Positions 11,392 through 11,409 of a stretch of 11,409 nt of DNA are shown here, piece after piece. Where the stretch lies: contig CAKVHQ010000019.1 of the NCBI GenBank assembly GCA_934749845.1, forward strand, positions 1-11,409. The letters run 5' to 3'. Position 1 is the stretch's first letter. The number at the start of each line of letters is the position of its first letter. The notes beneath the pieces were generated by a model. It had not been told where the DNA came from. It worked only from the letters and a program-made list of their open reading frames with translations, and ran no database searches. The DNA is from an uncultured Clostridia bacterium. GTDB lineage: Bacteria > Bacillota > Clostridia > Christensenellales > UBA1242. Position numbers and translations under genes: made by a program.

Positions 11392-11409
11392 ATAAACGCT
11401 TTACGAAAT

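Noticed and set aside
1..11409. Recoded TGA (Mycoplasma/Spiroplasma-type) genetic code, suggested by very low G+C and a plectrovirus-like phage
   Set aside because: Trp is encoded by TGG in the codons checked, and the 600-aa gene ends at a TGA that forms an ATGA overlap with the ATPase start.
1..11409. CRISPR array, tRNA or rRNA genes
   Set aside because: No regularly spaced repeats or tRNA-like cloverleaf with conserved loops were found. The junction fold at 4632-4775 lacks tRNA sequence signatures and is too long.

Overview
The window looks like an integrated filamentous phage (inovirus-type prophage) of a low-GC, Gram-positive-like (monoderm) bacterium. It is very AT-rich (about 30% G+C by eye, not computed). 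Genes have strong AGGAG/GGGGG ribosome binding sites, several use TTG starts, TGG encodes Trp and TGA is used as a stop. This points to Bacillota or a related gut lineage on the standard code, not to Mycoplasma or Spiroplasma. No secretin gene is visible, as expected for a phage that need not cross an outer membrane. The host cannot be named from this sequence.

Layout. A perfect 26-bp direct repeat at 115-140 and 11333-11358 brackets about 11.2 kb and is the best candidate attL/attR. It is weakly dif-like, and no tyrosine or serine integrase is visible inside. Almost everything between is one long, tightly packed gene array on the minus strand, read from right to left: two small basic proteins (11165-10626); an intergenic region with hairpins and an opposing-strand small RNA (10268-10628); a 104-aa candidate DNA-binding protein; two tiny membrane proteins that are candidate coat proteins (67 aa, and a 53-aa ORF that is easy to miss); a strong terminator; three N-terminally membrane-anchored extracellular proteins (421, 170 and 600 aa), the last with five 28-residue coiled-coil repeats and four InlB/Flg_new-like repeats; a Zot/gene-I-like assembly ATPase; a 97-aa protein; a 260-bp origin-like region of nested hairpins; a 107-aa protein; an HUH rolling-circle Rep; and three accessory proteins. 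The order small DNA-binding protein, coats, terminator, tip proteins, ATPase parallels the Ff phages.

The left end differs. A plus-strand gene with its own promoter encodes a small membrane-anchored protein and converges on the phage array at a shared bidirectional terminator (1899-1925). Beyond it is a complete IS481-like DDE transposase (332-1324), which may be an inserted IS or may have been adopted by the phage. Its best candidate inverted repeats (24-35 and 1389-1400) conflict with the att interpretation; this is recorded as unresolved.

How it would work (inference): Rep nicks an origin in one of the two hairpin-rich intergenic regions and rolling-circle synthesis makes single strands. 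The small DNA-binding protein may coat them. The Zot ATPase drives extrusion through the membrane while coat subunits and the anchored tip proteins assemble, with the 600-aa coiled-coil protein as the likely host-binding adhesin. Strongest points for follow-up: an approximately 70-nt structured RNA at 10558-10628 with a perfect promoter and its own terminator, of the right polarity to be a complementary-strand primer or antisense regulator; the junction-containing fold at 4632-4775; and the repeat-rich tip adhesin.
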